DNA from: Austropuccinia psidii
Lineage: Eukaryota > Basidiomycota > Pucciniomycetes > Pucciniales > Sphaerophragmiaceae
Length of the DNA: 64,000 nt
Direction of reading: 5' to 3'
Assembly (NCBI GenBank): GCA_023105745.1
Contig: JALGQZ010000007.1
Location: 56,835,569-56,899,568 of the forward strand
Shown here one piece after another: positions 12,632-24,300 of the stretch. Within the stretch, counting starts at the first letter, position 1. Every line of letters starts with the position of its first letter. The position numbers were made by a program, and so were the translations under genes. The notes beneath the pieces were generated by a model. It saw only the letters and a list, made by a program, of their open reading frames with translations, was not told the DNA's origin and did no database searches.

Positions 12632-12726
12632 GGTAATAAAATTTCCAGACCTCTCATCAATTGGAGGTGACAGACTTGGAACTGACCAAGGAGCCAGCTT
12701 TGCTATTATCTTGCGCAATCTTATTA
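12632..12726 (+). repeat. Tandem duplicate of the LTR 3' end, in the PBS region of copia B
   Basis: After an 18-nt spacer, CCTCTCATCAATTGGAGGTGAC through CAATCTTATTAGG repeats the last 77 or so bases of the LTR. The duplicate matches the 3' LTR better than the 5' LTR at the AGCTTTGCTATT site. Both copies are followed by GGT; after the second comes GGTTAAAAGCCC, a plausible primer binding site. It probably arose from aberrant priming or strand transfer. Confidence 0.75.
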
Positions 12727-12782
12727 GGTTAAAAGCCCTTTTTCTACCGAGCTCCAGCATTTTTAGCCATCTTTTTTTTACA

Positions 12783-13900
12783 ATGTCAGGTTCCACCTGT
12801 TCAAAGAGAGCCGCCGCCAACGACGCAGACCAGAAACCTCTCTCTAACAAGGAGGTGTTTTCTCTGCTTAACTCCTTGCATTTGGAGTTATCTTCTCCCA
12901 AGTCTGCATGGCTTTCCAATGACAGCGAGATGCAGTCTTTCCGCTTAGGGCTTTCCCCACCACCCCTGACACTCTCCCCTCTACAGAAACCACATGTCAA
13001 TCACTCAGTGTACAACCACTTTATGCAAGAACCGTATAGGGCGGCCAATTGGTTAAGCTCCATTCAAAGTGATGGCTCGAGTTTTGCTGAGTGGGTGGCG
13101 GGCATCAACAGGGTGCTGTGCATTGCTCTAAACTCTGAGTTCTCAGTTGATGATTCCCCATCCCTGTTGGAAAATCGCCCACCGCAGGAGAACAGGGATA
13201 TCTCTCACTTCATTGATGCTACCTTGCCACCTCTATTTGCCCTATGTATTGGGGTGGTTCCATCTTGTACAACCACGAAAGAATTCTTTGACACAATCAA
13301 AACAAGGGTTTGCCCAGGGAACTGTTTTCAGAAACTGAAGGTGGTGCATGACCTCCTGGGTATGCTGGTTGAGAACGGGGCTGGACAACCAAATTCAAAC
13401 AGCATGGTTATCCTGACGCTCTGAGAATCTTTTGCCATGCTCAAGAAGCCGGGGGTCAAGGCGGACGAACTCAAAGGTCTCTTGGCGCAGGCTGCATGTC
13501 ACGCCCCACCTACCCTTGATCAGCTTGTTACCTTGGCGATCATAGTGAGGGGTAACAAGAAACCGTTGTCAACTTTTGTGGGCCAGGTAATCTTGAACAC
13601 TTCACCAGAAAGTGGTGGACACATCCAACATTTGTCCCCTTTCGTCTACCGCCTATCCGACCCACCTGGGCCCTTGCTCACCCTATTTTTCCAAACCAGG
13701 GGCATCAACGAGCAAGATACACCGACCGCCAGACCATCTGGTAAGCAAGTTTGGCGAATTGTGCTTTCACTGCGGACGCACGGGTCACTGGTGTTCCGAC
13801 TGCCCACAAACCTGGGGAGTCGCGAATACGAACCCAAGGCCATCCTCACCAGGGCCTTGGCATTCAGCTTGTTCTGTGACCCCTGAATGTCGCACACAAC
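12783..13900 (+). pseudogene. copia B gag (nucleocapsid) pseudogene
   Basis: The ATG at 12783 begins a gag-like frame (MSGSTCSKRAAAND) that runs to a TGA at 13422. It resumes at 13437 in another phase (LKGLLAQAACHAPPTLDQLV). The zinc knuckle CFHCGRTGHWCSDC (CX2CX4HX4C), at about 13760-13803, lies in a third ORF (13612-14112). Gag packages element RNA in virus-like particles. At least two frameshifts break it. The ATG at 12783 was chosen over the earlier one at 12711 because the latter lies in the duplicated LTR tail. Confidence 0.8.
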
Positions 13901-16780
13901 CTCCTACAAGCCCCCATTACCAACGGGAGCGTGTGTTGCAAGTCAAGTTTGTCAAGCATGACGCTGTTGACCAAGTGTTGATTGATACCAGTGTGTCCAT
14001 TCACCTCTCTGGTTCCCTGCGTTTTTCGACCGCCTTGCGGATATCCCCCCTTTTCAAATATTTTTGCCAATTCAAAATCATCCATCACTATCTTGCAGAC
14101 AACAAGCCTTAAAATCCCAGTCAAACATGGCTATGCTATCATTTGAGAAATCACATTCTCAACAAAGATATCGGGCACAACTATTTTGGTAGGGCAGGCG
14201 TTGTGCCTCTATTTCGTAATCTGTTGCTCTCGCTTCTTGTATCCACCACCTTTAGAAATGATTGTTGGTGGATGGACCTTATCCCCGGGGAGGAGACCAA
14301 AGTGTCAGTGGCTGTGTCCTCTTCCCCTGCTTCTTTTGAAATGAATCCAATATCTTTCCCCACATAAAAGGCCATGAGCTCGCACGAGTGGCACAAGCGC
14401 CTAGGACATGCATGCAATAAGGTGGTGATATCCTTCCTTAAGCAACATGTACCAAGTTTCAATGCTAAGCGCTGCAAAATTTTTTATGCTCCATTTGTGC
14501 AAGATCAAAGAGTACTCACCGACTTGCAAAGGCATGCAGTGACATTCCAAAGAGCAAACCTCTTGATCCTCTGGTTTCGGATGTCATGGGCCCTTTTGCC
14601 AAAGATATGCAGGTTTTTTGATAGTTGCTTACAATACGGGATCATGTATTGACATACAGCATTGTTTACCCACTCAAACTGTGCTCGGATGCTCCATCTG
14701 TAATTCTTGATGTGATGAATCAGCTGAGAGTACATACCGAAATCACGCGCAAAGCGCTGAGGACTGATAACGCTCAAAAATTCACCGACTCCCTGGCCAA
14801 GCTAGGTGTATGCTTCTACCCATTGCTTCCTTATTCCCCCCTGGAAAACAGAAAAGCTAAGAGATTGAACATCATGCTAGGGGATATGGCTCAAAGTGGA
14901 ATTCCAACACGCTTCTGGCAGTTTGCTTACGCCTCTGCATGTTTCATACACAATCATATCCCTAACTCTTGCTGTGTCAATTCTTTGCCTTATCAAGAAT
15001 TGTACAGGCAAGCACCTTCCATTACGGAGCTTTACCCTTTTGGCACCAATGAGTTGGTTCACATACCGTCTGTACATCAACAGCACAAACTTGATGCAAG
15101 GGCTATTGAGTGTAAGCTCTTGAAGCCACTGTTGACTGGTGGCTGGCTTCTCTGGGAGCCAAGCACTGACAAGATGGTTCAATCTGCCAGCGTGATATTC
15201 CCAAAGTTTCAATCCTCCAACATGCCCCCGCAGTTGCCTACAAAAGGGTCTCTGCAGCACATAGTGAACACCATATCACTGGGGGAAGTGCCAACAGAAA
15301 AATATTTTGAGTTAGAGAACCAAGCGATTGATTCAATTGCCTTGGCAAAGGACATCGGCATACCCAATCACTTAGCCCAGCCATTGTCTGGCGCGCATCA
15401 AGACAAGTGGGGGGAAGCATGCCATGCAGAACTAGCCCAAATGGTTGCAAGGGACGTCTGGGAGGCCATACCAGAGCAGCCTGGCATGAAAACGATTGGG
15501 AATTGTTGGGTTTTTGACCTGAAACACAACCTTGATGGCACCGTGGAGAAATTCAAGGCCCTCCTCATTGCGCGTGGGGACAAGCAACGACCGGGAATCA
15601 ACTGTGCTGAGACGTATGCGCCAACAGCCTCCTTAATGTTGCTAGGCCTGCTCTTAGGGACTGCTGTGCTCAAGGGTTGGCAAGTCGCTTCTTTTGATGT
15701 CAGCAGCGCCTACTTATACAGCCCTGTTGATGAATGCATGCTTGTCGAATCGCCCATTGTGTTACTGCCAGCCCTTTGGGGGAAGGTACTGCATTTAAAG
15801 AAGGCCCTCTATTGCATGCGCCAAGTTAGAAGGTGCTGGTGGAAGTTTCTATCTGGTATCCTAGATTGCTTAGGTTTTGTTGTGACAGAGGTGGATCAAT
15901 CACTTTAAATCTTTTGCAACGGAGTAACCATTATCGCTATCTGGATACACATTGATGACGGAGTTGTCACATCAAATTCATGGAGCGCTATATCCAATTT
16001 TAAAAGCTCACTTTGTGCTGAGCTTGACATTAAATGGTCAGATCAAATGGAGCAAATTTTCAGGCTTGAATGTGTCATTGGAAAAGGTGAAGTAGCCATG
16101 ACACAGCAGCTTTTGACAGAAGGTATTCTTGAAGCTTATCCCTGGAAACTAATACGACGCGATGCGCCGCTGCCTGTTCTTCCGGTAGGGGTGACAACAT
16201 CAGATGCGAAGATATTGGACCCGACCCCCTTTCATTTGGTCATTGGTTCACTGGTGTACTTTGTCAGCAGAATGAGGCCTGACCTAGCCTTTGATGTGAA
16301 CTACCTTGCCCGCCACTCCATGGGTCCGACAGCTGAACATTGGGAGCTATTAGACCATGTGGTAGGCTATCTCCTCAAAACTTGTGATTGCAGTATACGT
16401 CTTTTCCCAGGGAGGCTCTCACTGAACCTATGGGGTGGTGATTTGGAACGATCACAGACAGGTTTCATCATCAAACTAGGCGATGCACCAATACTATGGG
16501 CTTTGAAGCAGCAGTCGGTGGTTGCTCTTTCTACCTGTGCAGTGGAATTTGTGGCTCTCTCTGACTCAACGCAGCACTTTGTACAGGCAATCAATCAGCT
16601 GACACAACTTGCGGGTGATTTTGACCAATCAGGCTGCGGTTCAGGTGTCAATCAACAACAAGTCTAGGAAGTGCATGTGGTACTTAGACCATGCGTTTTT
16701 CTTTGTCAATGACACAATCCGCAGGCACGGCATCAAAGCTACTTGGGTGAAAACGGAACACTGACCAAAAGGCTGTCAGG
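13901..16780 (+). pseudogene. copia B pol pseudogene (PR-IN-RT-RH)
   Basis: In order: an aspartic protease remnant with DTS instead of DTG/DSG (about 13975-14020); a gag-pre-integrase HxxxH remnant (WHKRLGH, 14389-14409) whose CxxC partner is damaged; an integrase core with DN(A)QKF and SPLENRK segments (14760-14870); RT from WVFDLKHNLDGTVEKFKA (15508) through FDVSSAYL and ALYCMRQ; and an in-frame TAA at 15906-15908. The RT palm motif IHIDDGVV follows (about 15945-15968). RNase H is at 16047-16667 (KQQSVVALSTCAVEFVAL). The frame is lost again near 16640. Not expected to be functional. Confidence 0.85.
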
Positions 16781-16836
16781 ACCGACAATCCGTCAAGCCC
16801 TTCCTTTTCTTGGTATAAGTGGGAAATGTTACATTT

Positions 16837-16848
16837 TTTTGGGGAGGG
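16837..16848 (+). promoter_or_regulatory. Polypurine tract of copia B
   Basis: A T-run followed by GGGGAGGG directly abuts the 3' LTR start at 16849, the expected position of the plus-strand primer. Confidence 0.75.
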
Positions 16849-17089
16849 TGTTGAGTTTTGGGTACCGCTTTGCAGCAGTAACCAAATATGCTTGTAAAAA
16901 AACGTAACATGTAAATACTTAACCACGCTGCGCGTGTGCAACGCGCGGCAGTTGTCTAGCTGTTTGTTAAAAGGGTGCTCGCGGGCCAGATACAAGTTTC
17001 CTCTTTTTCTCACCTCTCATCAATTGGAGGTGACGGACTTGGAACTAACCGACGAGCAAGCTTTGCTATTATCTTGCGCAATCTTATTA
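16849..17089 (+). repeat. 3' LTR of copia B
   Basis: TGTTGAGTTTTGGGTACCGC to CGCAATCTTATTA, 241 bp, followed by the target duplicate CAATA, which is itself part of a minisatellite unit. Confidence 0.85.
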
Positions 17090-17890
17090 CAATACATTAA
17101 GGAATGTATTTTGTATTAAAAATACATTAAGGAATGTCATTTGTATTAAAAATACATTGAGGAATGGATTTTGTATTAAAAACACATTGAGAAATATTCT
17201 TTGTATTCAGAATGCATTAATGAGTGTATTTTTTATTAAAAATATATTAACAAATGTATTTTTTATATAATGAATTGAGGAATGTTTTTTATTATAAATC
17301 CATTAAGGAATGTATTTTTATTGAAAATACATTAAGTAATATATTTTTTATTAAGAATTCATTATGGAATTAATTTTTTTTAAAAATACATTGAGGAATG
17401 TATTCTTTATTAAAAATACATTAAGGAATGTATTTTTTCTGAAAATAAATTAAGGAATGTATTTTTTATTGAAAATACATTAAGGAATTTATTTTTTATT
17501 GAAAATACATTAAGGAATGTATTTTTGATTAAAAATACATTAAGGAATGTATTTTATATAAAAATAAATTGAGGCATGTATTTTATATAAAAATAAATTG
17601 AGGCATGTATTTTTATTAAGAATACATTAAGGAAAGTATTTTTATTAAAAAATACATTAAGGAATGTATTTTTTTTTATCAAAAATACATTAGGGAATGT
17701 ATTTTGTGTTAAAAAATACTTCAAGGAATGTATTTTTTATTAAAAAATACACTGAGAAAAGTAGTATTTTCTTATAAATACATTAAGGAGTGTAAATTTT
17801 ATTAAAAGTACATCAAGCACTGTATTTTTTTACCAAAGATACATTAAGGAATGTATTTTTTATCAACAATATATTAAAAAATTTATTTTC
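17090..17890. repeat. 30-bp minisatellite array, right part
   Basis: About 27 further units of the same ATACATTAAGGAATGTAT core array that ends at 12390. Units here look more uniform than on the left (a run of near-identical units lies at about 17380-17560), suggesting more recent homogenisation. The copia B insertion separates the two halves. Confidence 0.9.
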
Positions 17891-18600
17891 TATAAAAAGA
17901 ATTTCTCAAGAGACCATCTTGCTCAAAAATATGCTTTAATAAATTATTTTAACCTTATTTCAAGCTTTCTTTTCTGTTTTTACATGGCTTTTAAACTTCA
18001 TTGCTTTACAATTATTCTTTCAATCAACAAATTTAGAAAAAATGTAACAAATAATTGAAATATTAAGAAAAAAAGATCTATTTATGGATATGGCTACTTT
18101 CTTTTCCAAAGAATAAAGTTGATCTTCTTGACAGATAATGAGAATTTTCTCCCAATTTATCACAAAAGCTTGAGTGTAAAAGATTAAGCTGAAAACCTCA
18201 AAATAGAAACACCCTTTTTAGGCATAATATTTTACCATAAATGGTTTTTTAAATATTGAGGAAAATATGTTGACAGCTCTCAAGAAGCTCACCTTTCTCT
18301 GAAAATGAAGAGGGACCAATTGGATAAGTGGAATGTTTCCTTTGAATTATTGCATTATTTCTTCCAATTTCGAAATTGGTCAATCAAAATAAATAATTTT
18401 AAGGAGATACTGAAAAAATGAGAGCAATCTAAAAGCCAACTCAAAAAAAATGATAATTGAAATTAGGTCCAAAAACTCTGCTTAAGGCTTTTCTTTTGAA
18501 AAAATGCCCTATATACATGATTTTACCATAAAATTATGTTTTTTGGCCATGAATTGGGAAAAAAATACATAATTTTTGGGTAGAAACATATAAGAGCTTA
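17891..18600. other. Non-coding AT-rich DNA
   Basis: No gene, repeat copy or RNA could be recognised. Confidence 0.5.
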
Positions 18601-19140
18601 CATTCTTTTACCACTACCCTTTAAATTTACCTTTTAATATTTATTTGTATTTTAATTTTCATTTTCAATCCGATTTTAATTTTAAGCTTAATATTAATTT
18701 CAATTACAATTCTAATATGAATTAGGTTTTTCATGATGATTTTAATTTTCATTTCAATTTTAATTTTGTTATTTGTGTGTTAATTTTAATTTTCATTTAA
18801 ATTATTAATTTATATTTAATTTCTATTTTAATTTTACTTTTATTTTTATTTTTTTCTGCTAGGGTTCATTTTCATTATTATTTTAATTTTTATCATAATT
18901 TTCATTTTTATTTATAGTTATATTTTTTTTTAATTTGAATTTTTATTGTAAATTTTTGGTTTTTTTTAATTTGAATTTTTCTTATAGTTTTTATTCTAAT
19001 TTTAGCTTTAATTTTCAAAATTAATTTTCTTTTATTTTTATTTTAATTTTAATTTTAAATTTTTTGGTTTTCTTGATTTTCATTTTAATTTTAATTTAAT
19101 TTTTTATCATAAATTCAAATTTTCATTTCAATTTTTTTTT
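18601..19140. repeat. T-rich low-complexity tract
   Basis: A roughly 540-bp stretch of irregular TTTTAATTTT(C)ATTTTAATTTTAA-type hexameric repeats on the plus strand, with almost no G and few C. It is a degenerate simple-sequence repeat. Confidence 0.85.
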
Positions 19141-20445
19141 GCTGTCAAGGCAAACCATGATCAATCAGTAAATGATGCAAGTGAACTGAGTTATGATACA
19201 AAAAAAAGGAGTGGTGCAATCATGTGACATGTGCTGACATGTCAGTAGAAAAAAACTGCTATCTGTCATACCGTGCGCCGAAACTGATATCACGGATGGC
19301 AAAACAGTTTTGAGCTGTAGTGCAGCTTATTCAAAACTGAAAAAGTCCCCAAAAACCAGTCCTGGTTTGTTGTACAAAACAATTGGTAGCTTGAATCAGG
19401 GCCCTATTTTTAACACTAATGTGGCGGACAAATTTAGATACTGGGGGTTGTCTTCATGTCTTCACTAAATTGTGAGCAATAAATCCAGCCGACGAAACGT
19501 GTATCATATTACTTATGTCATTTTCGACTGGAAGTATAACTCTAGGTAACCGCCGAACACTTATCAAGCCTTAGAAGAATTAGGGGACTGCGAAGCACAG
19601 TTAGTATACCTTGACTTGGTTCACACTACGGACAGAATACTGCGTGCGAGGCTATATATGGAGGCTATCATACAGGTGCTATCATGAATACCTAGCGATG
19701 GCGGGGACTATTAAAAGCTTACAATTGAATAGGCTTGGTATATGACGAAATATTCATGTACCTAAGATGAAACCATCTGACTTTCAACCAATCTAAAACT
19801 TGACACATTGCAATCAATTAAGCTCATTCAGCTTTACAAGGACGTAGGGTATCAAAAGATCCACCCTACACCGCTGCACCACTGCAACCATGTGAGCCAC
19901 ACACTCACTTACAAGCTTAATTGTGGCTTAATCGACTTGAAAAATTGACATTTATGCTGCGATATTTTCGGCGACGGGTCAGTTTTATTCCTAATGGTGT
20001 AAGTAGCATAAAGGCTTCAGTCAGAATTTCAACTTCCAAGTTTCATGCGACGTGAGTTTTGCTGCTAGTAAATGACAAAGTGTAGGAGTCTCGCTTTTAG
20101 AGACCGGTGTGACAGCCTTGTTGCATATAAAGAATGCTGGACGAGGTTAGATTATTGATAAGTCAAAGCTGGGTATTTGAACTAGACAAGTTTGATTGAT
20201 AATAAGAGTTACAATTTCAGTCGTGGGGCGTATACGCAGCACTTATTTCAATGGAAAAGGTGTTTCCAAAGTACGTACGAGCTCACAAGGGACGAGTTGA
20301 CAGATTGAGCAGAACCTCACCGAGATTTGTTCTTGTGTTAGTATGACAGCTTTGATCGATAGCAGCCATCAGTGTAATTTGAGGAAAAGCTAGCTCAGCT
20401 GTTTCTCAAGCGGTATGAAATGCGCAAGAAGCAAGGCCTTTGGAC
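19141..20445. other. Non-coding upstream region of the secreted-protein gene
   Basis: Base composition becomes balanced here, unlike the T-rich tract before it. No ORF, repeat copy or element terminus was recognised. It may contain the 5' regulatory DNA of the gene at 20878. Confidence 0.45.
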
Positions 20446-20452
20446 TATAAAA
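20446..20452 (+). promoter_or_regulatory. Candidate TATA box of the disrupted secreted-protein gene
   Basis: TATAAAA within GGACTATAAAATGACC, followed about 25-35 nt later by a pyrimidine-rich CTTCTCACCGTTCCCC that could hold the transcription start. The interval to the ATG at 20878 is about 400 nt. It contains TTTTTTAG followed by GTAAGT at 20752-20766, which could be splice signals of a 5'-UTR intron. Confidence 0.35.
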
Positions 20453-20877
20453 TGACCACAGTTTTGACTTCTCACCGTTCCCCTAGTCCAGATCCATCAA
20501 AGTGCCAGACAATCTCAAATACTATAGATTAATTAGTTAAATAATTCAGCCTTTAATAATTGAAATTGTCATATTCGTTGTGCTATTAGCTTATTGAAGT
20601 AGGTTCTCGAGTTTTTAGATTTATTTTTTACTTGAATTTTCTTGAAAAAATATTAAATTTTCGTTATTACACAGCTTGACTTCTTCGATTTCGATTAAGA
20701 TATTCATTCGACGGATCCTTGTGAATCTCGGTCGACGTTACTTGAGCTTTAATTTTTTAGGTAAGTTATGAGCCATGAACCCTTTCAACATCGGCCATTT
20801 TGCTAATAATACGATTATTAATTTATGCAAGCAAGAAGCTTGAGCCACGCTTCTTTGCACTGTTTCTACGTGCTACG

Positions 20878-20921
20878 ATGATGCTTCCCAAACTATTGTA
20901 CCTTTTTTTGTTTATTGAATG
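20878..20921 (+). pseudogene. 5' fragment of a small cysteine-rich secreted protein gene (candidate effector)
   Basis: Two adjacent ATGs (20878, 20881) open a frame encoding a Lys-containing N-terminus and a hydrophobic core, the first 14 residues of what looks like a signal peptide. The frame is cut after GAATG at 20921 by copia element C. It resumes in phase after the duplicated GAATG at 25835. The cut lies within the predicted signal peptide, so no secreted product can be made from this allele unless the element is removed. I infer a host gene because the flanks do not resemble any transposon protein. Confidence 0.65.
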
Positions 20922-21338
20922 TGAAAGAAAATTAGAGTGTTTAAGATCACATATGACGTCATATTACGTCATATGCATACAACCACCCTGTTGACCAATA
21001 TTAACCACCGTTGTACCACTATTTAAAGCCTTAACTTTCATGTACCTAGAATCCCCACCGTCTGTATCTTTTACACTCCTATTTTGTATCTAGGTTCGTC
21101 GTGCCTGTGCCACTCCTCGTCCTGATCCTTCTGGCTAAGACATACCGTCTTGCCGATCCAAGGTAGACTACTTGATAGACTCATTATCCCTATTACTAGC
21201 AATTTAACCCACCGTCTGTATCTTTTACACTCCTATTTTGTATCTAGGTTCGTCGTGCCTGTGCCACTCCTCGTCCTGATCCTTCTGGCTAAGACATACC
21301 GTCTTGCCGATCCAAGACGTGACTTTTCTTTCCTTACA
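20922..21338 (+). repeat. 5' LTR of copia C
   Basis: TGAAAGAAAATTAG to CTTTCCTTACA. It contains an internal duplication: a unit of about 110 bp (CCCACCGTCTGTATC to GCCGATCCAAG) occurs twice, separated by GTAGACTACTTGATAGAC. A TATTTAAA box at about 21020 and two CRE-like sites at 20954-20971 suggest the promoter. Confidence 0.95.
20950..20975 (+). promoter_or_regulatory. Palindromic CRE/ATF-like sites in the copia C LTR
   Basis: TGACGTCA (20954-20961) and TTACGTCA (20964-20971) lie inside a larger inverted repeat whose arms are CATATGACGT and ACGTCATATG. TGACGTCA is the classical full site for bZIP factors of the ATF/CREB type. The same pair is present in the 3' LTR at 25381-25398. I infer stress- or cAMP-linked transcription; the factor in this organism is unknown. 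Confidence 0.55.
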
Positions 21339-21350
21339 GATTATGAGACC
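21339..21350 (+). promoter_or_regulatory. Candidate primer binding site of copia C
   Basis: GATTATGAGACC directly follows the 5' LTR. It resembles GGTTATGGGCC at the same place in copia D (30323), suggesting a related primer tRNA. The tRNA could not be identified without a tRNA set. Confidence 0.45.
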
Positions 21351-21394
21351 GGTGAAACTCTAAACAACACCCCTTTACTGTCTATCTCTAAACC

Positions 21395-24300
21395 ATGGGT
21401 GAATTCACCATAGAACTCAATGAAAATGACAAACTTAATGACACCAACTACCTCGACTGGGTATCCAGGATGGAAGGAATCCTCACCCTTAAAAATTACT
21501 ATGGCCTAGTTACCAACACTGAAACTCCTGAGGAAGAAATAGAGAATGACAAGCTTGAGCCCCGAAGGAGACATAAAGCTGCTGCCCTCCTGAAGATCAA
21601 CTGCATAGTCAGATTGGGGAACAAATTTTACTCCGACTCAAAGAAGGACCCAGCCATTTTCTGGAAATTAGCCCAGGAATTTTACCAACCTAAATCTATC
21701 CAAAATCAAACCTCATACCTCAATAAAATATTTTCCACACACCTAATCGACGATAGTATAAAGGAAACCATGTCTTCCATTCTGGAAAACACCCTCCACC
21801 TCCGAACCCTCTTCTCTGGCCTTACTATCTCCCCAGAATCCCTAATTGACTCCGTTATAGCCATGTGGGTGATAATCAACCTACCCGACAGATTCAAGCC
21901 AACCATGGAGGTATGGCTAGGAAAATGCGAGGTAGAGAAGAAATCCCCCTCACTAGACGACACTTGGGAAGTCATAAGAAAATTCCTCCAGCGTTGCGAA
22001 AATAACAACGAACATTCCAATCAAGCGCTACTAGCCTCTAAAAACAACAATATAAACAATAACCAAAATAAAAAAGGACAAGTCGGCGGTGACTACCCAA
22101 AATGTTCCCCAGGCTGGCACAACCCTCTCACCAAACACAATGAAAGCGATTGCAACTTCCTAAAAGGGGACAAAAACGGCCTTAGCAGTAAAAAAACCAT
22201 CCAATCTCTTGTTGCATCCACCGGACAACATGGCCCTAAGTCTATAATCCTTGACTCTGGAGCAACCACCTCCATGTTTAATAACCCCAAAATGTTCACC
22301 AACATAACCCAATTAACCCAACAAATTGAGCTAGCCGATGGGTCCACCATCCAAGCCTCAGGAACCGGAACTATACAAATCGAACTACCTCACTGTATCC
22401 TGGAGCTCTCCAACTGTCTCCTTGTCAAAAACCTATCGTACAACCTCATCAGCCTAGGCGCGATAATGAAACCAAATTACAAAATTCTTACCCACGACAA
22501 CAAATTCTTCAAGCTCGTTGACCACAACAACGAGATAATACTTAGTGGAACCTTCAACTCTGGAAACTTCGAGGTAACCATTGAAAGAAATAATGCTTTA
22601 GCCACCACAACAAACCACAACAACATCCTCACACTACACCAAGCCGCCGGACACCCCTCTCCGGAGTACCTAAGTAAAATGTTCCCAACATTAACCACCA
22701 CAAACCTCCAATGCCCAACCTGCAACCTCTGCAAAATCACCAAATCGCCATTTAAAGGAACATTTCCCATACCTCAAAGAAAACTACAGTTTATTCATAC
22801 CGATCTTTTTGGACCTATCGAAACCCCCTCCAACTCTGGATACAAATACTGCCTTAGAGTAGTCGACGGCTACAGCAGATATGTATGGACCACCTTCCTA
22901 AAATCTAAATCCGAAACCAGTTTCCATATCCAAAAACTCATCAAGCGTATTGAAAACCAATGCAAGGAAAAAGTAACCAACCTCGTATCCGACAATGGGA
23001 GTGAATTTAAAAACCACCAACTCACCACCTTCTTCCAAGACAAAGGCATTACACACCTCACAACTGCTCCATACACCCCACAACAAAATCCAATTGCCGA
23101 AAGAGGCAACTGAATCACCATCACCAAAGCCAGATGTCTCCTGAGCGACTCTGGCCTCGACAAATCCTTCTGGGCCGAAGCGGTCAGAACGGCCACATAC
23201 TTAGAAAACATCACCCCAAAAAAATCCTTGAACTACTCTACCCCCTATTACAAGTGGTTCGAAAGAACCCCCACTTACCAGCACTTACAACCTTTTGGCT
23301 GTCTTTGCTACTACCTTAATAATCAACCTCAAGGGAAATTCTCTGAAAAAGGATCTGAAGGACTATTTCTAGGATACGAGGAAGGGCACAGAGCATACCG
23401 AATCCTGGATAGGCGGACAGGTAACGTAAAAATCACTCACCATGCTAGATTTGTTCCGAATACCTTCCCTAAACAAATTAATCCTGAGATTGATAGTACA
23501 ACTGACCTTCCTCGACTTACATCCGATCTAGAACCCCAGAACACCAATGATAATCCTATAATCATCGACATTGTACCCCCCATAGATAATCATCCCGAAA
23601 CACTCACCAACAATTCCTTAAACCCAAACCCCAACACCACCATATCAGCGAACAAAAGAGGAGACCATTACGAATGGATTCCCAAAGAGCAACCTCCTGC
23701 AAATTAAATCCACGGGGAGGTTGGTGACCCAAGGAGCATAATTGAATCAAGGCGACGACCCAAACACTCAGAAAACGCTGCGACCACCTTGAACAATGAA
23801 AACCCGAAATCCTACCAACAAGCTATGACTTCCGAATTAAACCAGCAATGGAAAAACGCAATCTCAAATGAACTGGAGAACATGGAAAAGCACCAGGTCT
23901 GGTCTCCAACAACCATTGACAGGAACACTAAACCACTCTCCACAACATGGGTATTCAAGAGAAAAACTGACAAAAATGGTAACCTCACCAAGTTCAAAGC
24001 CCGACTATGCGTACGCGGTTTCCACCAAAAAGAAGGGATTGATTACGACGATGTATTCTCACCCACTGGAAGACTCACCTTGCTACGACTATTACTCACT
24101 CTGTGCCACCTGAACAAATTCCAAATCGAACAAATGAACGTAAAATGCGCATTCCTAAATGGTAAACCAGACAAAGACCTCTACATACTCCGACCAGATG
24201 GCTACGACGCACACCAACCCCACCAGCATTTTATCCTCAATAGATCCCTCTATGGCCTTAAACAGAGCCCCCGATGCTGGCACGTAGAGCTAAAGAAGGC

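Larger units (their letters stand above)
12391..17089 (+). mobile_element. Ty1/copia retrotransposon (element B), decayed
   Basis: Identical-length 241-bp LTRs (12391-12631, 16849-17089) bound a 4.7 kb element flanked by the 5-bp target duplication CAATA (12386-12390 and 17090-17094). Inside, in copia order, are gag with a zinc knuckle, protease, integrase, RT and RNase H, and a purine tract precedes the 3' LTR. It is visibly richer in G+C than the AT-rich surroundings, as expected for a newcomer. The coding region has stops and frameshifts. Confidence 0.9.
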
